Source: Clostridiales bacterium (GTDB lineage Bacteria > Bacillota > Clostridia > Oscillospirales > Oscillospiraceae). Taken from it: a DNA stretch of 24,029 nucleotides. This document shows positions 21,393-24,029 of the stretch, one piece after another. The notes beneath the pieces were generated by a model. The model was not told the DNA's origin and did not search any database. It saw only the letters and a list, made by a program, of their open reading frames with translations. The stretch lies in NCBI GenBank assembly GCA_004553545.1, contig SFLD01000049.1, positions 1 to 24,029 of the forward strand, written 5' to 3'. The translations under genes were made by a program, and so were the position numbers. The stretch's first letter is position 1. Every line of letters begins with the position of its first letter.

Positions 21393-21959
21393 ATGGAGCG
21401 TTTGCGGAAAACTGCCCGGGTCCTGGACGTGGCGGCCCGGATCGCCTTCTGGTTTACGATGGTGGTGGGAGCGCTGCGGTTTCTTCTCTGGGCGCTGGAC
21501 CTGCGGGACCCGTTCTTCACGAGCTATATGGGCGGGCTGCTGATGGCGGGGAACCTGAACTTCACCCTGGCGGAGCCGGTGAACTTCCCCTGGGGGGCCA
21601 TGCTGGTGCCGGCGGCGCTGGAGCTGGCGGTCTGCGGCTGCACGGTCCGGATCTTCCGCCGGGTGCTGCGGCCCATGAAGGAGGGCCGTCCCTTTGACGG
21701 CGCCGCCCGGCAGCTGCGGCGGCTGGCCTGGGTGACCCTGGCGGCGAACCTCGTCCTCTCCCTGGGGGAGTATTTCGTGCGGCTGCGCTTCTACCGGGGG
21801 CTGGACCTCCAGGTCTTTCTCAGCGAGCGGGTCCTCTCCTGCGCGTCCCAGGTGGAGCTGGATCTGGGGTTCCTGGGGCCGGGCATCTTCCTTCTGCTGC
21901 TGTCCTTCGTCTTCCACTACGGCGAGGAGCTGCAGCGGCAGGCGGATGAGACCCTGTAA
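21393..21959 (+). CDS. DUF2975 membrane protein
   Basis: 188 residues from ATG 21393, preceded by AAAGGAGGTCC. Four hydrophobic segments (~13-33, ~65-83, ~107-125, ~156-174) match the DUF2975 layout, with the characteristic cytoplasmic loop FRRVLRPMKEGRPFDGAARQLRRLAWV between segments 2 and 3. Function is not established. In Firmicutes these proteins are regularly followed by a small YozG-type HTH protein, as here (12 bp downstream), which suggests a membrane sensor or regulator paired with a transcription factor. The role is inferred from this pairing. Confidence 0.88.
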   Translation: MERLRKTARVLDVAARIAFWFTMVVGALRFLLWALDLRDPFFTSYMGGLLMAGNLNFTLAEPVNFPWGAMLVPAALELAVCGCTVRIFRRVLRPMKEGRPFDGAARQLRRLAWVTLAANLVLSLGEYFVRLRFYRGLDLQVFLSERVLSCASQVELDLGFLGPGIFLLLLSFVFHYGEELQRQADETL

Positions 21960-21971
21960 GGAGGCGAGAAA

Positions 21972-22205
21972 ATGCCCATCATCCTGCGATTGGACCGGGT
22001 CATGGCGGACCGGAAGATGTCCCTCAACGAGCTCTCCGCCCGGGTGGGGGTGGCCAACGTCAACCTCTCCAAGCTGAAGACCGGCAAGGTCAGCGCCATC
22101 CGCTTCTCCACCCTGGAGGCCATCTGCGCCGCGCTGCACTGCCAGCCGGGGGACATCCTGGAGTATCAACCCCCTTGCGAAGGGGACGGCGGCGTGGTAG
22201 AATGA
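21972..22205 (+). CDS. YozG-type Cro/C1 HTH regulator
   Basis: 77 residues from ATG 21972 with GGAGGCG upstream, 12 bp after the DUF2975 gene. Nearly all is a compact Cro/C1 HTH: LRLDRVMADRKMSLNELSARVGVANVNLSKLKTGKVSAIRFSTLEAICAALHCQPGDILEY. It is the usual partner of DUF2975 and probably controls that operon. Its last codons overlap the promoter of the nucleoside hydrolase gene. It resembles the HTH protein at 12324. Confidence 0.9.
   Translation: MPIILRLDRVMADRKMSLNELSARVGVANVNLSKLKTGKVSAIRFSTLEAICAALHCQPGDILEYQPPCEGDGGVVE
22175..22203 (+). promoter_or_regulatory. Promoter of the nucleoside hydrolase gene
   Basis: TTGCGA (22175-22180), 17 bp, TAGAAT (22198-22203), with extended TGG. It lies in the end of the HTH gene, about 70 bp before the ATG at 22274. 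Confidence 0.6.
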
Positions 22206-22273
22206 CGGCGTCAACGGCCCTTGGGGCCATCCCACGGAGCGCGGCGGAAGGCCGCGGAAGAAAGGAGCTTCCC

Positions 22274-23160
22274 ATGGCGGAGAAACGAAAGATCATTCTG
22301 GACGTGGACACCGGCACCGACGACGCCATCGCCATCATGACGGCGTATCTGGACCCGGACATCGACCTTCTGGCGGTGTGCAGCGTGGCGGGCAACAAGC
22401 CCCTGCCCTACACCACGGAGAATACCCTGCGGGTGCGGGACGTCCTGAAGGCGGATTTCCCGGTGTACCGGGGCTGCGCCACGGCCATGGTCTCCACCCT
22501 GCTGCCCTCCCGCCACCACGGTTACTCCGGCCAGCGGACCCAGGTGGAGGGCATGGAGGCCCCCATCGAACCCTGGTCCCCGTGGGTCCCCTCACCAACA
22601 TCGCCATGGCCATGCGGCTGGAGCCGGAGATCTGCGGCAAGATCCGGGAGATCGTCCTCATGGGCGGCGGCTGCTACCGCACCAACACCACCGCCGCGGC
22701 GGAGTTCAACATCTGGGCGGACCCGGAGGCGGCGCAGATCGTGATGGACAGCGGCTGCCCCATCCGGATCATTCCCCTGGACGCCACCCACCGGGCCTGC
22801 ATCAACGCTGACGAGAGCCGCGCCTTCCGGGCCCTGGGCACCCCCGTTGGCAAGGCCGTGGCGGACTGCGTGGACCACCGCATCCTGGCCTACAGCCACC
22901 TGCAGCCCATGGAGCGGCTGGACTCCGCCCCCATCCACGACGCCCTGGCCGTCTGCGCCGTGGTCCATCCCGAGGTCATCACGAAGTCCCTCTTCACCCG
23001 GGTGGACATCGACATCTCCGGGGGCCTGGCCGACGGACAGACCATCGTGGACCCCCGGACCTACACCGACCGCCCCCGGAACGCCGACTTCGCCCTGGAC
23101 GCCGACCGGGACCTCTTCGCAAACTGGATGATGGCCTGCATCCGGCGCTTTGAGGGGTAA
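22274..23160 (+). pseudogene. Inosine/uridine-preferring nucleoside hydrolase, internal deletion with frameshift
   Basis: The start ATG 22274 has AAAGGAG upstream and opens MAEKRKIILDVDTGTDDA, the calcium-binding DxDxxxDD motif of nucleoside hydrolases, which split ribonucleosides into base and ribose. This frame runs through GYSGQRTQVEGMEAPI (to ~22570). The other frame picks up at TLVPVGPLTNIAMAMRLEPEI (from ~22571), then EIVLMGGGCYR, AEFNIWADPEAA, and SAPIHDALAVCAVVHPE with the C-terminal catalytic aspartate, ending at TAA 23160. In the family roughly 30 residues separate these parts, so about 90-100 bp are missing and the frame is shifted. As read no active enzyme is made. A strong terminator follows. 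Confidence 0.85.
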
Positions 23161-23179
23161 AGGGAGCCATAAAAGGGAA

Positions 23180-23217
23180 AACCAGCGAGACCGCAGAGCG
23201 GTCTCGCTGGTTCTTTT
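23180..23217 (+). terminator. Rho-independent terminator
   Basis: AACCAGCGAGACCG (23180-23193) pairs perfectly with 23199-23212 over CAGAG, followed by CTTTT. Confidence 0.92.
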
Positions 23218-23322
23218 CGTTCGGCATTTTACCCCGTTCAGCAAGAAATCGCTCTTAGAAGTTCATTCCGTGGGGAGCTTGCGTTCACTGAATCTGTATT
23301 GTATTTTTTGCGCCCACTTTTG

Positions 23323-23350
23323 TTGATTTTTTACAAAAATCGTGTATAAT
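23323..23350 (+). promoter_or_regulatory. Promoter of the DUF262 gene
   Basis: TTGATT (23323-23328), 16 bp, TATAAT (23345-23350), in an AT-rich stretch 32 bp before the ATG. Confidence 0.6.
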
Positions 23351-23381
23351 TTACTTTAGAAAAAACTGTGGTGGTGATTTC

Positions 23382-24029
23382 ATGCAAAACGCCGATTTTG
23401 AACATGTTACCGTGCACACGCGCCCGATGAACATCTCGCTCCAAGAATTGAAAAATTCTGTGGATGCCAATGATATCATCACTGATCCGGATTATCAGCG
23501 GAAATATGTTTACGATGATAAGCGGGCATCTTGCCTGATCGAATCGATTCTGATCGGCATTCCGATTCCTGTGATTTACCTTGCTGAAGAAGATGAGGGA
23601 GTATACTCTGTGATTGACGGACAGCAACGAATCACCTCATTTGTACGATATCTAAAAAACGAATTTCCACTTACTGGACTTAAGCGTCTTCATAATCTGA
23701 ATGGTTTGTATTTCAGACAGTTAGATAAGGGTCTTCAGCGGCGTCTTAATTATCAGACTCTTAGTACGGTTTGCATTGAAAAAGATTCCCAAAACTTGAA
23801 ATACGAAATTTTCTCGCGGTTGAATCTTGGTGCCGTCAAGCTTCGGGACCAAGAGGTGCGCAACTGCATTTACCGCGGCAGATTTAATGATATGCTGAAG
23901 GAAATTGCCAATACCAATGTGTATCTGCCGGTTCTGTTTCATGACGCGAATACTCGGTATTCCTATGAGGAGCGGATTCTTCGCTTCTTTGCTTTGCGGT
24001 CCATGGAATTAAAGGGAACGTTTAAGCTG
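23382..24029 (+). CDS. DUF262 domain protein (GmrS/ParB-like), C-terminus beyond window
   Basis: The frame opens at ATG 23382 and is still open at the window end (216 codons). It matches the DUF262 N-terminal domain: SLQELKNSV, DPDYQRKYVYDDKRASCLIESILIGIPIPVIYLAE, then VIDGQQRITSFVRYL. The DGQQR motif is the signature of this ParB/Srx-like NTPase domain. A DQEVRNCIYRGRFND segment follows. DUF262 is found in GmrSD-type modification-dependent restriction enzymes and other defence proteins, often followed by an HNH (DUF1524) nuclease. Whether that is so here lies outside the window. Base composition is clearly more AT-rich than the genes to its left, which suggests acquisition. The ribosome site (GGTGAT) is weak. 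Confidence 0.88.
   Translation, partial: MQNADFEHVTVHTRPMNISLQELKNSVDANDIITDPDYQRKYVYDDKRASCLIESILIGIPIPVIYLAEEDEGVYSVIDGQQRITSFVRYLKNEFPLTGLKRLHNLNGLYFRQLDKGLQRRLNYQTLSTVCIEKDSQNLKYEIFSRLNLGAVKLRDQEVRNCIYRGRFNDMLKEIANTNVYLPVLFHDANTRYSYEERILRFFALRSMELKGTFKL

Overview
The window looks like part of the chromosome of a high-GC member of the Clostridia. The gene content (type III glutamine synthetase, DUF1846 protein, butyrate kinase with phosphate butyryltransferase, MsmX/UgpC-type ATPase, DUF2975 with its HTH partner) and the GC-rich 'GTAGGGGC' dispersed repeats suggest the Oscillospiraceae (Oscillibacter/Flavonifractor-like gut bacteria). This placement is inferred from gene families; no marker gene was searched.

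Layout: 1-1305 is an IS4-family transposase (minus strand) running off the left edge. 1306-2490 is gene-free and carries hairpins and composite repeats. 2490-4542 is glnN (minus), broken by an internal deletion and frameshift. 4824-6308 is a DUF1846 protein. 6399-8585 is a two-gene unit of a frameshifted ECF-type sigma factor and a large membrane protein. 8620-10005 is repeat-rich, with two 233-bp repeat copies around a coding remnant and a 48-bp perfect palindrome. 10046-11215 is an MsmX-like sugar ABC ATPase with a LacI-type operator. 11511-12213 is a frameshifted lipoprotein gene, 12324-12542 a small HTH regulator, and 12570-13499 a polytopic membrane protein.

13562-17191 is the most interesting part: a 3,572-bp integrated element bounded by a 58-bp direct repeat that equals the 3' half of tRNA-Leu(CAG). 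It encodes a ribbon-helix-helix protein, a Rep with the HUH nuclease and superfamily 3 helicase motifs of eukaryotic CRESS-DNA viruses, a small excisionase-like HTH protein and a tyrosine integrase. Directly upstream of rep is a textbook CRESS-type origin: a perfect 9-bp stem presenting TAGTATTAC in its loop, followed by AAGTGT iterons. Integrase arm-type repeats (GGTAGAAA, twice, 11 bp apart) lie inside both ends. No capsid or mobilisation gene is visible, so it looks like an integrative plasmid of the CRESS class, able to excise and replicate as a circle.

The element sits in the last gene of a tRNA operon (Leu-TAA, fMet, Leu-CAG; promoter at 17423-17451). Beyond it are a 23-codon ORF, buk-ptb (17746-19714, minus), an M18 aminopeptidase (minus), the DUF2975/HTH pair (plus), a nucleoside hydrolase gene with an internal deletion (plus), and an AT-richer DUF262 gene running off the right edge.

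Several chromosomal genes (glnN, sigma factor, lipoprotein, nucleoside hydrolase) carry small deletions or frameshifts, and the tRNA-Leu(CAG) gene has an acceptor stem that does not pair. This is either real decay or a systematic sequencing/assembly fault at GC-rich sites; the sequence alone cannot decide.
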